The translations under genes and the position numbers were made by a program. From NCBI GenBank assembly GCA_964642545.1, contig CAZXQU010000003.1:23599-87598 (forward strand): a DNA stretch of 64,000 nt, written 5' to 3'. Positions 43,665-51,908 of the stretch are shown here, piece after piece (the first letter of the stretch is position 1; the number at the start of each line of letters is the position of its first letter). The notes under the pieces were generated by a model, which was not told the DNA's origin, made no database searches, and saw nothing but the letters and a program-made list of their open reading frames with translations. The stretch comes from QYOJ01 sp964642545 (GTDB lineage Bacteria; Bacteroidota; Bacteroidia; Bacteroidales; FEN-979).

Positions 43665-44849
43665 GCTGACGGAGTCCAGTGCTTCAGTTAGCCGTGAGCA
43701 GGCCTCCTCAATCTCATCAGCTGTAATAGTCAGCGGGGGCGCTATCCGAAAAGTAGCAGGCTGAAACAGATACCAGTCGATAATAATCCCTTGTAACAGC
43801 GCTGCTTCCATAAAAGCTTGCCGTTTCCCGGGATCCTCCAGATCTAATCCGATCGCCAAACCTCGTCTCCTATATGACTTTATTGCAGCGTGATTACAAA
43901 TTTCCTCCTCAAATTGCCGGCCTTTCTTTTCCACTTCATTTAAAAGACCATCTGCGAGCAATACCTCGATTCCGGCCAGGGCAGCTGCACAACTCACGGG
44001 ATGCCCTCCAAATGTTGTGATATGTCCTAGTTCCGGATTGAAGGCCAGCGAATCCATGACCTGTTTTGGAGCGATGAAAGCTCCTAATGGCATCCCGGCT
44101 CCCAAAGCTTTAGCCAGAACGAGGATGTCGGGGATAAAATCGTAGTGTTCAAAGGAAAATAATCTTCCCGTTCGACCAAATCCCATCTGAACATCATCGA
44201 TCACCAGAAGGGTTCCCGTTTCAGTACATCGCTCTCTCAGCAGACGGAGAAAATTTCCTTCCGGTAATATCAGGCCGGCTTCCGCCTGGATGGTTTCAGC
44301 AACCACACAGGCAGTTTTATCGGTGATGTTGGAAAGGTCATCCAGGTCATTGAACTTCAGGAAGCGGATATCAGGAATAAGTGGGCGGAATGCGCTCTTC
44401 ATCTCCTCATTCCCGAGAATGGAGAGAGCTCCCTGGGTGGATCCATGGTAAGCATGATGAAAAGCGATCACCTCCTGTCTGCCTGTATAACGTTTCGCAA
44501 GTTTCATCGCCCCCTCAATGGCTTCACTGCCCGAATTGACGAAATAGACCGAATCTAGGGAAGAGGGCAGGAGGTCCGATAACCGCTTGGCAAGCTTCAC
44601 CTGAGGAGTTTGAATAAACTCACCATAAACGTTGAGATACAAATATTTATCAAGTTGCTCCCTGATGGCTGCGAGAACCTTCGGATGCCTGTGCCCAATG
44701 TTACTAACCGAAATTCCTGAAACAAGGTCAAGCCAACGATTGCCATCGCGAGCTGTCAGCCAAACCCCTTCGGCATGGACAATATCCAGTGCCATCGGGG
44801 TAAATGAAGGCAACCCCAGATACCTGTAGAACAACTCCCTTTCAGTCAT
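43662..44849 (-). CDS. Class III PLP-dependent aminotransferase
   Basis: The 395-residue protein shows the acetylornithine/GABA-type fold-I pattern: WLDLVSGISVSNIGHRHP, YFVNSGSEAIEGAMKLAK, AFHHAYHGSTQGALS, IDDVQMGFGRTG and the PLP lysine in LVLAKALGAGMPLGAF. The usual DE(V/I)Q motif reads DDVQ. Substrate is unclear: acetylornithine, 4-aminobutyrate or another omega-amine. It is cytoplasmic. It is followed by aat on the same strand, separated by a 100-bp repeat tract. Confidence 0.88.
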   Translation of the reverse strand: MTERELFYRYLGLPSFTPMALDIVHAEGVWLTARDGNRWLDLVSGISVSNIGHRHPKVLAAIREQLDKYLYLNVYGEFIQTPQVKLAKRLSDLLPSSLDSVYFVNSGSEAIEGAMKLAKRYTGRQEVIAFHHAYHGSTQGALSILGNEEMKSAFRPLIPDIRFLKFNDLDDLSNITDKTACVVAETIQAEAGLILPEGNFLRLLRERCTETGTLLVIDDVQMGFGRTGRLFSFEHYDFIPDILVLAKALGAGMPLGAFIAPKQVMDSLAFNPELGHITTFGGHPVSCAAALAGIEVLLADGLLNEVEKKGRQFEEEICNHAAIKSYRRRGLAIGLDLEDPGKRQAFMEAALLQGIIIDWYLFQPATFRIAPPLTITADEIEEACSRLTEALDSVS

Positions 44850-44961
44850 AGGATGCAGTGATGTGATGATGTAACGAAATTACAAAAACCGGTGGATTGT
44901 TAGTACTTTCGCGATTGAAATGCTAATTTCGCCATTTATTCGCAATATTGTCTGTTTCAAT

Positions 44962-45005
44962 GGTGCTCATGAATGCTTCGCATTTCACCATTTCACTATT
45001 TTCTA
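44962..45005 (+). repeat. Repeat block B plus octamer tract upstream of SDR
   Basis: Positions 44962-44986 match 2848-2872 in reverse complement at 24 of 25 bases. It is followed by octamer-like units (on the minus strand AGAAAATA, GTGAAATG, GTGAAATG) up to the SDR ATG at 45007. Confidence 0.65.
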
Positions 45006-45006
45006 T

Positions 45007-45813
45007 ATGAAAAACAAAGTCGTCGTAATTACTGGAGCAGCCTCAGGAATTGGTAAGGCCCTGGCTTTTGAATGTGCCCGGCGGGGAGCAAGACTCTCCC
45101 TAGCCGACCGTAACAACCAACAGCTTCAGGAAATTCAGGAAGAGTTAGTCAAACGAGGGGCCGAAGTTGTTTCCACAGAAGCCGATATCACACGTGAAGA
45201 AGATTGTAAGAGATTTATTGCCAATACGGTAAGTCGCTATAACAGGATAGATGTATTGATCAACAATGCCGGAATATCTATGCGTGCATTGTTCGAAGAG
45301 GTTGATCTGGATGTCCTCAGGCGGGTAATGGATGTCAATTTCTGGGGTGCCGTTTATTGCACCAAGTATTCATTGCACGAACTGCTAAAAACCAAAGGAT
45401 CGGTTATCGGGGTATCTTCCATCGCAGGGTACAAAGGCTTGCCCGGCCGAACAGGGTACTCGGCATCCAAGTTTGCTCTTCAGGGATTCCTTGAAGTGAT
45501 TCGCATTGAGAACATGAAGCGGGGATTGCATGTATTGATTGCCTGTCCCGGATTTACCAGTTCCAACATCCGGAATGCAGCGTTGGCTAAGGACGGCAGC
45601 AACCAGGGCGAGTCGCCCCGCGACGAAGCAAAAATGATGATGCCCGAAGAGGTGGCAAGACAGATTTGTGATGCCATCGAAAAGCGCAAACACCGTCTTA
45701 CCATGACTTCCCAGGGAAAGATGACAGTACTCCTGAATAAGTTTTTCCCGAAGTTCATGGATAAGATGGTTTACAACCACATGGCAAAGGAGCCTGATTC
45801 GCCCTTCAAATGA
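45007..45813 (+). CDS. Short-chain dehydrogenase/reductase
   Basis: Starting at the ATG at 45007 (MKNKVVVITGAASGIGKALA) the protein has 268 residues. It shows the classical SDR features TGAASGIG, DVLINNAGISMRALF and catalytic YSASK in TGYSASKFALQGFL. The C-terminus (LNKFFPKFMDKMVYNHMAK) resembles DHRS7-like/lipid-acting SDRs. Substrate is unknown. The upstream extension of the frame runs through repeat DNA and was rejected. The gene is bracketed by repeat blocks that lie adjacent to each other at 2.8 kb. Confidence 0.88.
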   Translation: MKNKVVVITGAASGIGKALAFECARRGARLSLADRNNQQLQEIQEELVKRGAEVVSTEADITREEDCKRFIANTVSRYNRIDVLINNAGISMRALFEEVDLDVLRRVMDVNFWGAVYCTKYSLHELLKTKGSVIGVSSIAGYKGLPGRTGYSASKFALQGFLEVIRIENMKRGLHVLIACPGFTSSNIRNAALAKDGSNQGESPRDEAKMMMPEEVARQICDAIEKRKHRLTMTSQGKMTVLLNKFFPKFMDKMVYNHMAKEPDSPFK

Positions 45814-45885
45814 TTTACGATTAATTTTATTTTCGAATGACGATTTTCTTTTTTCGTAAATCGAAAATCGATTTATTCGGAGATT
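45811..45885 (-). repeat. Repeat block A and CGATTTT-type tract downstream of SDR
   Basis: The tract begins at the SDR stop codon (TGATTTACGATT) and ends before the xerD stop. Positions 45858-45884 are the reverse complement of 2792-2818 with no mismatch over 27 nt. The rest is made of CGATTTT, CGTAAAT and CGAAAAT units. Confidence 0.7.
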
Positions 45886-45892
45886 TATCTGG

Positions 45893-46792
45893 TTATTTCC
45901 TCGGATGGAACTGACTGATAGTACTTCTCAGGTATTCCCGGTCCAAATGGGTGTAGATCTCTGTTGTGGTAATCGATTCATGCCCAAGCATTTCCTGAAC
46001 TGCACGCAGATCAGCCCCACCTTCCACCAGGTGGGTGGCAAAGGAGTGACGGAATGTATGCGGACTTATCGTTTTATTGATCCCGGCTTTTTCTGCGAGT
46101 TCTCTGACAATTGTAAAGATCATCGCCCTGGAGAGTTTTGAACCACGTCGGTTCAGTAATAGTGTATCTTCATCACCCTGTTTGACAGGCTGAAGCGGAC
46201 GAACAGAATCTTTATAAATCGTGATTTGTCGCTGAGCACTTTTTCCGATGGGAACCAGTCGCTCTTTGTTTCCTTTTCCTATGATACGTACAAACCCTTC
46301 CGCAAAGTGCAAGGATGATATTTTTAATTCGATGAGTTCTGTAACCCTGAGTCCACATCCGTAAAGGATTTCCAGAATTGCCTTGTTACGTTCCCCCTCA
46401 GGTTTGCTGAGATCAATTACGCCAATCATCGCCTCAATTTCTCTATTTGTCAGGACTACAGGTAATTTTCGTCCAATTCGAGGAGCATCAAGCAGTTCTG
46501 TTGGATCAATCTGTACGATATTCTCAACGATTAGAAATTTGTAAAATGACTTCAGTCCGGATACCAATCTTGATTGTGTTCGTGGTGTCATCTTTAGTTC
46601 GGTAACCCATTTTAATAACGCTTGTAAATGATGTACCGTTACCTGTGCCGGTTGTAAATTTTCTCCTGAGTGCTCCAGAAACTGGATAAGGTTTTTTACA
46701 TCATGAAGATAGGCTTCAATCGTATTTCCCGAGAGCGATTTCTCCAGTTGAAGGTATGCCTTGTATCCGTTCAGGTATGAGTCCCACTTCAT
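45893..46792 (-). CDS. xerD: Tyrosine recombinase XerD
   Basis: The 299-residue protein has an N-terminal SAM-like core-binding domain (YLQLEKSLSGNTIEAYLHDV) and the catalytic domain with Arg in YGCGLRVTELIEL, HxxR in SPHTFRHSFATHL, the second His in MLGHESITTTEIYTHL and the nucleophile Tyr in EIYTHL. Length and motifs fit the XerC/D family that resolves chromosome dimers at dif. No dif-like site was recognised here. Its stop faces the SDR gene across the block A repeat. Confidence 0.93.
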   Translation of the reverse strand: MKWDSYLNGYKAYLQLEKSLSGNTIEAYLHDVKNLIQFLEHSGENLQPAQVTVHHLQALLKWVTELKMTPRTQSRLVSGLKSFYKFLIVENIVQIDPTELLDAPRIGRKLPVVLTNREIEAMIGVIDLSKPEGERNKAILEILYGCGLRVTELIELKISSLHFAEGFVRIIGKGNKERLVPIGKSAQRQITIYKDSVRPLQPVKQGDEDTLLLNRRGSKLSRAMIFTIVRELAEKAGINKTISPHTFRHSFATHLVEGGADLRAVQEMLGHESITTTEIYTHLDREYLRSTISQFHPRK

Positions 46793-46797
46793 GAAAT

Positions 46798-47574
46798 TTA
46801 TTCTCCTTTAAAAACCGGTTTGCGTTTTTCGCGAAATGCCTTGATCCCCTCATGATAATCATCACTCTCCCATACCAACGTTCTCAACCCCTCAATTTTT
46901 TCAAAAACATCTGCACTGAGGGCTTGAGAATTGGCTAGAATCCGGAATTGCTCTTTGATGACATGGATCGAAAGAGGGGAGAGGGTTGTGATGTGTTGTG
47001 CCATCTCCATCGTGTAGGATTCAAGTTGATCTTCCTCCACAACATGATTGACTATTCCCCAAGTCTCAGCTGTGACGGCATCCACAGGACGGGCAGTGAA
47101 AAACATCTCTTTGGCTTGATTCGTCCCCAATCGTGCAATAAAATGACTAATGCCCGAAGCATTATATGGAACTCCCAGTTTTGCCGGTGTAATGGCAAAG
47201 GTCGCAGAAGGGTCACAAATCGAAATATCCGATGTCATGATGAGGTCACATGCTCCGCCCCAAACACTACCATGGACTTGTGCAAGAACCGGCCCCGGGT
47301 ATCGTTGGATAGCTCTTAACAGGACCTCCAGAGGGTCGTTGTATCCAAGAGGATCTTCATGATTTTCAGGAAGATCCGGAATGTAATGGCCCGCTGACCA
47401 AACATTACTTTTGTTCGGCTCAGCTTTCAGGATTATCACTCGGATCCCATCTTCTTTAAACAACTCAAATGCGTTAACAAGGTCATGACCCATATCCCTG
47501 CTCAGTGCATTCAATTTTTCAGGATGATTCAATGAGATTATACCAACAAAGTTGTGCTTTTCAGTTTTCACCAT
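46798..47574 (-). CDS. scpB: Methylmalonyl-CoA decarboxylase-like enoyl-CoA hydratase family protein
   Basis: From the ATG at 47574 the protein has 258 residues. It resembles E. coli ScpB (YgfG) in several stretches: WSAGHYIPDLP, DPLGYNDPL, VHGSVWGGACDLIMTSD, TPAKLGVPYNASGI, WGIVNHVVE and DDYHEGIKAFREKRKPVF. ScpB decarboxylates (R)-methylmalonyl-CoA to propionyl-CoA, a step in succinate-to-propionate conversion. It is five bases upstream of the xerD start, on the same strand, and divergent from rpmG. Confidence 0.88.
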   Translation of the reverse strand: MVKTEKHNFVGIISLNHPEKLNALSRDMGHDLVNAFELFKEDGIRVIILKAEPNKSNVWSAGHYIPDLPENHEDPLGYNDPLEVLLRAIQRYPGPVLAQVHGSVWGGACDLIMTSDISICDPSATFAITPAKLGVPYNASGISHFIARLGTNQAKEMFFTARPVDAVTAETWGIVNHVVEEDQLESYTMEMAQHITTLSPLSIHVIKEQFRILANSQALSADVFEKIEGLRTLVWESDDYHEGIKAFREKRKPVFKGE

Positions 47575-47626
47575 GGCTTTAAAAAAATAAGTTTGGCTTC
47601 TAAAATAAAGATTTTTCACGTTTGTT

Positions 47627-47656
47627 TTGATATTAACCGGAAAATAATTAATTTTG
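47627..47656 (+). promoter_or_regulatory. Promoter of the rpmG-DUF4295-ftsY-rimO unit
   Basis: TTG at 47627-47629 is followed after 19 bp by TAATTTTG at 47649-47656, an excellent match to the Bacteroidetes TTG-N19-21-TAnnTTTG promoter. The rpmG ATG lies 27 bp further on. Confidence 0.7.
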
Positions 47657-47683
47657 CACGCCTTAAAAACAGGAGAGAAAGCA

Positions 47684-47872
47684 ATGGCGAAAAAGAGTAA
47701 AGATCAAAGGATTCAGGTAATTCTTGAGTGTACCGAACAGAAGACCAGTGGAGTTCCCGGAATGTCGAGATACATCACTACCAAAAGCAAGAAGAATACT
47801 CCCGAGCGTTTGGAGATAAAAAAATACAATTCGTATCTGAAAAAGATGACGGTCCATAAAGAAATTAAATAA
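47684..47872 (+). CDS. rpmG: Ribosomal protein bL33
   Basis: The ATG at 47684 gives 62 residues (MAKKSKDQRIQVILECTEQK ... YNSYLKKMTVHKEIK), the typical bL33 pattern with ECTE, RYITTKSKKNTPERLEIKKYN and a basic tail. The zinc-binding cysteine pairs are absent, so it is the C- form. A purine-rich ribosome binding site (AGGAGAGAAAGC) precedes it. In Bacteroidetes rpmB often comes first, but here the gene upstream is the divergent scpB. Confidence 0.95.
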   Translation: MAKKSKDQRIQVILECTEQKTSGVPGMSRYITTKSKKNTPERLEIKKYNSYLKKMTVHKEIK

Positions 47873-47884
47873 CACAATTCAGTC

Positions 47885-48046
47885 ATGGCAAAGAAAGTAG
47901 TTGCATCATTTAAAGGAGTCACAGCAAAGGATATCACCAAGGTGATCAAAATGGTGAAGTCTCCAAAAACCGGAGCATATACATTTAAAGAGACGATGAT
48001 CACCAACGACAAAATCAAAGATTTCCTCGCTTCCAAGGAGAATTAA
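47885..48046 (+). CDS. DUF4295 small basic protein
   Basis: A 53-residue ORF starts MAKKVVASFKGVTAKDITKV and ends KDFLASKEN. It is the DUF4295 protein found between rpmG and ftsY across Bacteroidetes. It is lysine-rich and probably ribosome-associated, but its role is not established as far as I know. It starts 12 bp after the rpmG stop. Confidence 0.9.
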   Translation: MAKKVVASFKGVTAKDITKVIKMVKSPKTGAYTFKETMITNDKIKDFLASKEN

Positions 48047-48131
48047 GAACTTTTTTCAATGATTAAAAGAAGCTTTTTTCGGGTGAAAGAAGCTTTTTTT
48101 ATATCGTAAATAATTCCTAGTAACGAAACCA

Positions 48132-49082
48132 ATGGGATTCTTTAACATCTTTTCAGGAGAGAAAAAGGAGAACCTTGAAAAAGGACTCGAAAAGACGAAA
48201 AGCTCCCTCTTTTCAAAGATCTCCAAAGCTGTCATTGGAAAATCCAAGGTTGATGATGAAGTCCTTGATAACCTTGAAGAGATTCTGGTCACGTCAGATG
48301 TAGGTGTTGAAACAACGTTACGAATCATCGAACGGATTGAGCAACGCGCTGTCCGTGATAAATTTCTGGGAACTGGAGAACTGAACAAACTCCTGAAAGA
48401 GGAGATTGTTGCCATGCTTCAGGAAAACACTACGGAAGATTTTACAGGATTTGACATTCCCAAAGGCAAGAAACCATATATCATTATGGTTGTTGGCGTT
48501 AATGGCGTTGGTAAAACCACAACAATTGGCAAACTTGCATATCAATTCAAACAAAACGGAAATTCGGTCTTGTTGGGGGCCGCTGATACATTTCGTGCAG
48601 CTGCCGTTGACCAATTAACCATCTGGGCTGAAAGGGTAGGGGTACCAATCGTAAATCATGGCATGGGAACCGATCCTGCATCAGTCGCCTATGATACCGT
48701 AAAACGCGCGATCTCGAATCAAACTGATATTGTTATAATCGACACTGCCGGGCGCCTTCATAACAAAATTAACCTGATGAATGAACTCTCCAAGATCAGG
48801 AAAGTAATGCAGAAACTTGTTCCGGATGGCCCTCATGAAGTTCTTCTTATCCTGGATGCCTCCACAGGTCAGAATGCATTTGAACAGGCAAAGCAATTTA
48901 CAGCGGCAACAGAGGTCAATGCACTCGCTCTGACCAAATTAGATGGCACCGCAAAAGGTGGGGTTGTACTTGGAATCTCAGATCAGTTTAAAGTCCCGGT
49001 GAAATACATCGGCATCGGAGAGAAAATGGAAGATCTTCAGGTATTTAACCGTATGGCATTTGTTGAAAGTCTATTTTCCTAA
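48132..49082 (+). CDS. ftsY: Signal recognition particle receptor FtsY
   Basis: The 316-residue protein has the SRP N-domain helices followed by the G domain: VGVNGVGKTTTIGKLAY (P loop), GAADTFRAAAVDQL, IIDTAGRLHNKINLMNEL, LALTKLDGTAKGG and YIGIGEKMEDLQVF. It has no long acidic A domain, as is usual in Bacteroidetes. It receives SRP-bound ribosomes at the membrane. The gene is in the rpmG-DUF4295-ftsY-rimO order. Confidence 0.96.
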   Translation: MGFFNIFSGEKKENLEKGLEKTKSSLFSKISKAVIGKSKVDDEVLDNLEEILVTSDVGVETTLRIIERIEQRAVRDKFLGTGELNKLLKEEIVAMLQENTTEDFTGFDIPKGKKPYIIMVVGVNGVGKTTTIGKLAYQFKQNGNSVLLGAADTFRAAAVDQLTIWAERVGVPIVNHGMGTDPASVAYDTVKRAISNQTDIVIIDTAGRLHNKINLMNELSKIRKVMQKLVPDGPHEVLLILDASTGQNAFEQAKQFTAATEVNALALTKLDGTAKGGVVLGISDQFKVPVKYIGIGEKMEDLQVFNRMAFVESLFS

Positions 49083-49087
49083 CGCCA

Positions 49088-50398
49088 GTGACAGTCATTA
49101 AAAATAGAGGGATAGGTTTTGTTTCACTTGGGTGCGCCAAAAATCTTGTCGATAGCGAAGTGTTGATGAAACAGCTGGAATCCAGCAAGTTTAGGATCAT
49201 TTTTGAACCTCATGACCTGCTCAACATTGACACAATTATCATCAATACATGCGGGTTTATCGGCGACGCCAAGCAGGAATCTGTCGATACCATTTTGCAC
49301 TATGCCGAAGCGAAGAGAGCAGGCAGGATCAGCCGGTTATTTTTAATGGGATGTCTGACTGAACGCTACCGGAATGAGCTCAGGATTGAGATTCCTGAGG
49401 CCGATGGTGTCTTTGGAGTCAATGAACTCCCTGAAATTATTCACGAAATTGGCGGTCAATACCGAACTAAACTTCTGGGAGAGAGGAGAATAACTACCCC
49501 ATCCCATTACGCTTATCTGAAAATTGCCGAAGGTTGTGACCGGACCTGTTCCTTCTGCGCGATCCCTGCTATCCGGGGGCATCATCGGTCGAAACCCCTT
49601 GAAAAGGTTATTGCAGAAGCCAACTACCTGGCCGAAAGGGGTGTGAAGGAGTTACTAGTCATCTCACAGGATACCACCTTTTACGGCCTGGATCTCTATG
49701 GTAAACGTCAACTGTCAACCCTTCTCCAAAAACTGGCTTCTGTCAATGGAATCGAATGGATCCGACTACACTATACCTATCCTCATGACTTTCCTCTCGA
49801 CCTCCTTGATGTAATCCGCGATCACCCAACTATCTGTAACTATCTCGACATTCCCCTGCAACATATCAGCAATCATATATTGCGTTCCATGAAACGAGGC
49901 ATGACCAGAGACAAAACACGTGAATTACTGAATACAATCAGAAATACTATCCCAAACGTTGCAATTCGTACCACATTTATTACTGGTTACCCGGGTGAGA
50001 CCGATCAAAATTTTGACGAATTGTGCCAGTTTGTATCTGATTCAAAATTTAACAGATTGGGGGTCTTTACCTATTCGCATGAAGAGGGAACCCCCGCTTT
50101 TAATCTCAAAGATACGCTGCCATCAAAAGTGAAGTTGAAGCGTCATGTACGTCTGATGAAGATTCAAGAGGATATCTCACTAAAGCAGAACCAGAGACTG
50201 GTTGGAAGTGACATCAAAGTACTGATTGACAGAGAAGAAGATGAGTTTTGGGTCGGCAGGAGCGAGGCTGATTCACCTGAGGTTGATCAGGAGGTATTGG
50301 TCAGAAAAACAGGAAGTTCACTATTAGTCGGTTCATTTTATAAGGTTCGGATCACCGAAGCCAGTCATTTCGATTTAGTAGGGGAAACCTCTGAGTAA
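49088..50398 (+). CDS. rimO: Ribosomal protein S12 methylthiotransferase RimO
   Basis: The 436-residue protein has the MiaB-like N-domain cysteines (VSLGCAKNLVDSE, NTCGFI, LMGCLTER), the radical SAM motif CDRTCSFC in AEGCDRTCSFCAIPAIRG and a C-terminal TRAM domain (KVLIDREEDEFWVGRSEADSPEVD). It adds a methylthio group to an Asp of uS12. The start is a GTG at 49088, five bases after the ftsY stop, consistent with the N-terminus of homologues. Confidence 0.96.
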   Translation: MTVIKNRGIGFVSLGCAKNLVDSEVLMKQLESSKFRIIFEPHDLLNIDTIIINTCGFIGDAKQESVDTILHYAEAKRAGRISRLFLMGCLTERYRNELRIEIPEADGVFGVNELPEIIHEIGGQYRTKLLGERRITTPSHYAYLKIAEGCDRTCSFCAIPAIRGHHRSKPLEKVIAEANYLAERGVKELLVISQDTTFYGLDLYGKRQLSTLLQKLASVNGIEWIRLHYTYPHDFPLDLLDVIRDHPTICNYLDIPLQHISNHILRSMKRGMTRDKTRELLNTIRNTIPNVAIRTTFITGYPGETDQNFDELCQFVSDSKFNRLGVFTYSHEEGTPAFNLKDTLPSKVKLKRHVRLMKIQEDISLKQNQRLVGSDIKVLIDREEDEFWVGRSEADSPEVDQEVLVRKTGSSLLVGSFYKVRITEASHFDLVGETSE

Positions 50399-50413
50399 TT
50401 TGGCATCATTTTT

Positions 50414-50421
50414 TACTTTTG
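50414..50421 (+). promoter_or_regulatory. -7 element for the MORN-repeat gene
   Basis: TACTTTTG matches TAnnTTTG, 19 bp before the ATG at 50441. No -33 TTG at ideal spacing. Confidence 0.45.
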
Positions 50422-50440
50422 TATTACTAAACTTATTCAC

Positions 50441-51217
50441 ATGAAGAAGGTAATAAATTTGATGATTGCTGTATTGCTTATGATACCTATAATCTCATGG
50501 TCGCAGCAAGAAGAATCAGGGAATGTAAAAGAACCTGTAAATCAACTCAATGAAAAAAACCTGAAAGTTGGCTACTGGAAAGAGAGGAACGGTGAACTGA
50601 CTACCCGGGGAAATTATATCAATGGACTCAAGGATGGAACTTGGGAGACATATCTATCAGACGAACTTATTTTTCGGGTTGAGAATTACGCAAACGGACA
50701 CCGTGATGGAATCACATTACAATTTGACCGTAAAGGAAAAATAACCAACGTTGAACATTATAAAAGCAACCAACTTCATGGAGCTGTTTTCATCTATAGC
50801 TCATTTTCACCCAAATTGCAAAGAATGCAAGAGTATGATAATGGAATGCTGACAGGCCTTTTCCGGAGTTATTATGATGATGGGAAAATCCAGGAAGAGG
50901 CGTTCTATAAAAAGAATCAGAAAAATGGGCCATCCAAATGGTTTAACCGGGACGGACGGTTGGTTGCCATTTACAATTACAGGAATGGGTCTTTTGAAGG
51001 GACCCAACGCACCTTCTATGAGAACGATACAACAGCAACCATTACCCAATACGTGAATGATAAGCAGGAGGGTAATTATAAGGAGTATTACAGAAATGGG
51101 AAACCCAAACTAACCGGCCAATACCAAAACGGAATTAAAGAGGATGCCTGGACTGAATATGACGAAATCGGAAAAGCTGTTAACGTTACCAAATACAAGA
51201 ATGGCGTCGCAAAATAA
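50441..51217 (+). CDS. Exported MORN-repeat (YwqK-like) protein
   Basis: The 258-residue protein has a signal peptide (VINLMIAVLLMIPIISWSQ) and then a series of MORN-type repeats of about 23 residues: GNYINGLKDGTWETYLS, YANGHRDGITLQFDRKG, YYDDGKIQEEAFYKKNQ and YYRNGKPKLTGQYQNGIKE. Such proteins are often annotated as YwqK-family antitoxins, but with a signal peptide this one is more likely an envelope or surface structural protein. Its last 17 bp overlap the following thioesterase start. Confidence 0.82.
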   Translation: MKKVINLMIAVLLMIPIISWSQQEESGNVKEPVNQLNEKNLKVGYWKERNGELTTRGNYINGLKDGTWETYLSDELIFRVENYANGHRDGITLQFDRKGKITNVEHYKSNQLHGAVFIYSSFSPKLQRMQEYDNGMLTGLFRSYYDDGKIQEEAFYKKNQKNGPSKWFNRDGRLVAIYNYRNGSFEGTQRTFYENDTTATITQYVNDKQEGNYKEYYRNGKPKLTGQYQNGIKEDAWTEYDEIGKAVNVTKYKNGVAK

Positions 51218-51581
51218 TCAACGTAAAATCAGAAACCCGTTCGTTAAATTGCCTGGCTACAATTATTTCGGTTGCAGCCCAGGTAATCCGTTCGGATTAC
51301 ATATGACTTTTACCGAAGAGGGTGACGAAGTGGTTTCAAATTGGGATCCGGAAGAGAAGTTCCAGGGATATTTCGAGATCCTTCACGGCGGTATCCAGGC
51401 TGCTTTAATGGATGAAATTTCCAGTTGGGTTGTCTATGTAAAACTCAAAACGGCAGGATTTACTTCCAAGGCAGAAGTTCGTTATCATAAAACGATCTAC
51501 ATTGACAATGGTCCGTTAACAATCCGTGCACATTCGCTGGGAATGCGAAGAAACGAGGCCCAGAATTCAGGCAACGATTGA
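51201..51581 (+). CDS. Truncated PaaI-type hotdog thioesterase, possible pseudogene
   Basis: The ATG at 51201 overlaps the end of the MORN gene. The 126 residues show a PaaI/hotdog pattern: GYNYFGCSPGNPFGLHMTF, FEILHGGIQAALMDEISSWV with the usual HGGxxxALxDE active site, and KAEVRYHKTIY. It stops at GMRRNEAQNSGND where homologues continue for about 40 residues with the last beta strands. Removing one A near 51564 would read RRNEAQIQATIDKN before a stop at 51589-51591, so a small frameshift plus truncation is likely. Function is doubtful. Confidence 0.65.
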   Translation: MASQNNQRKIRNPFVKLPGYNYFGCSPGNPFGLHMTFTEEGDEVVSNWDPEEKFQGYFEILHGGIQAALMDEISSWVVYVKLKTAGFTSKAEVRYHKTIYIDNGPLTIRAHSLGMRRNEAQNSGND

Positions 51582-51594
51582 TAAAAATTAGTGT

Positions 51595-51813
51595 CTATTT
51601 TCTACGGTTCTTAATCACATAGTCTTTTCGGGGAGAACTCTGCTTGTATCCGTATCTCATTCCATAATTACTACGGTTCTTCTTTATCTTACCCTGTTTG
51701 TATGTCCGGTCTGTTCTGCAACCTGACTTCCTGGAGCCAGAACAGGCACTGTAAAAAGGAATAGTGAAAGAAAACAAGAGAATCAAAAGAATCGTACTGA
51801 ACCGCTTAGACAT
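51595..51813 (-). CDS. Small basic lipoprotein
   Basis: From the ATG at 51813 the protein has 72 residues (MSKRFSTILLILLFSFTIP). A lipobox (FYSAC) is followed by a Lys/Arg/Tyr-rich tail (GKIKKNRSNYGMRYGYKQSS) ending KDYVIKNRRK. No family was recognised beyond similarity in style to short Bacteroidetes lipoproteins. It is convergent with the truncated thioesterase and ends 13 bp beyond it. Confidence 0.6.
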   Translation of the reverse strand: MSKRFSTILLILLFSFTIPFYSACSGSRKSGCRTDRTYKQGKIKKNRSNYGMRYGYKQSSPRKDYVIKNRRK

Positions 51814-51873
51814 AACTGAAATAATTTGCATGTAAATTTACATAAACTTCCTTAACTCAAAGCTGAAAATATG

Positions 51874-51881
51874 TATCTTTG
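51874..51881 (+). promoter_or_regulatory. -7 element of the surface uptake operon
   Basis: TATCTTTG is an exact TAnnTTTG match, 27 bp before the ATG at 51909. The short leader leaves no room for a cobalamin riboswitch downstream of it. Confidence 0.55.
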
Positions 51882-51908
51882 GTGTGCATTAGTTACAATA
51901 ATCTAAAT

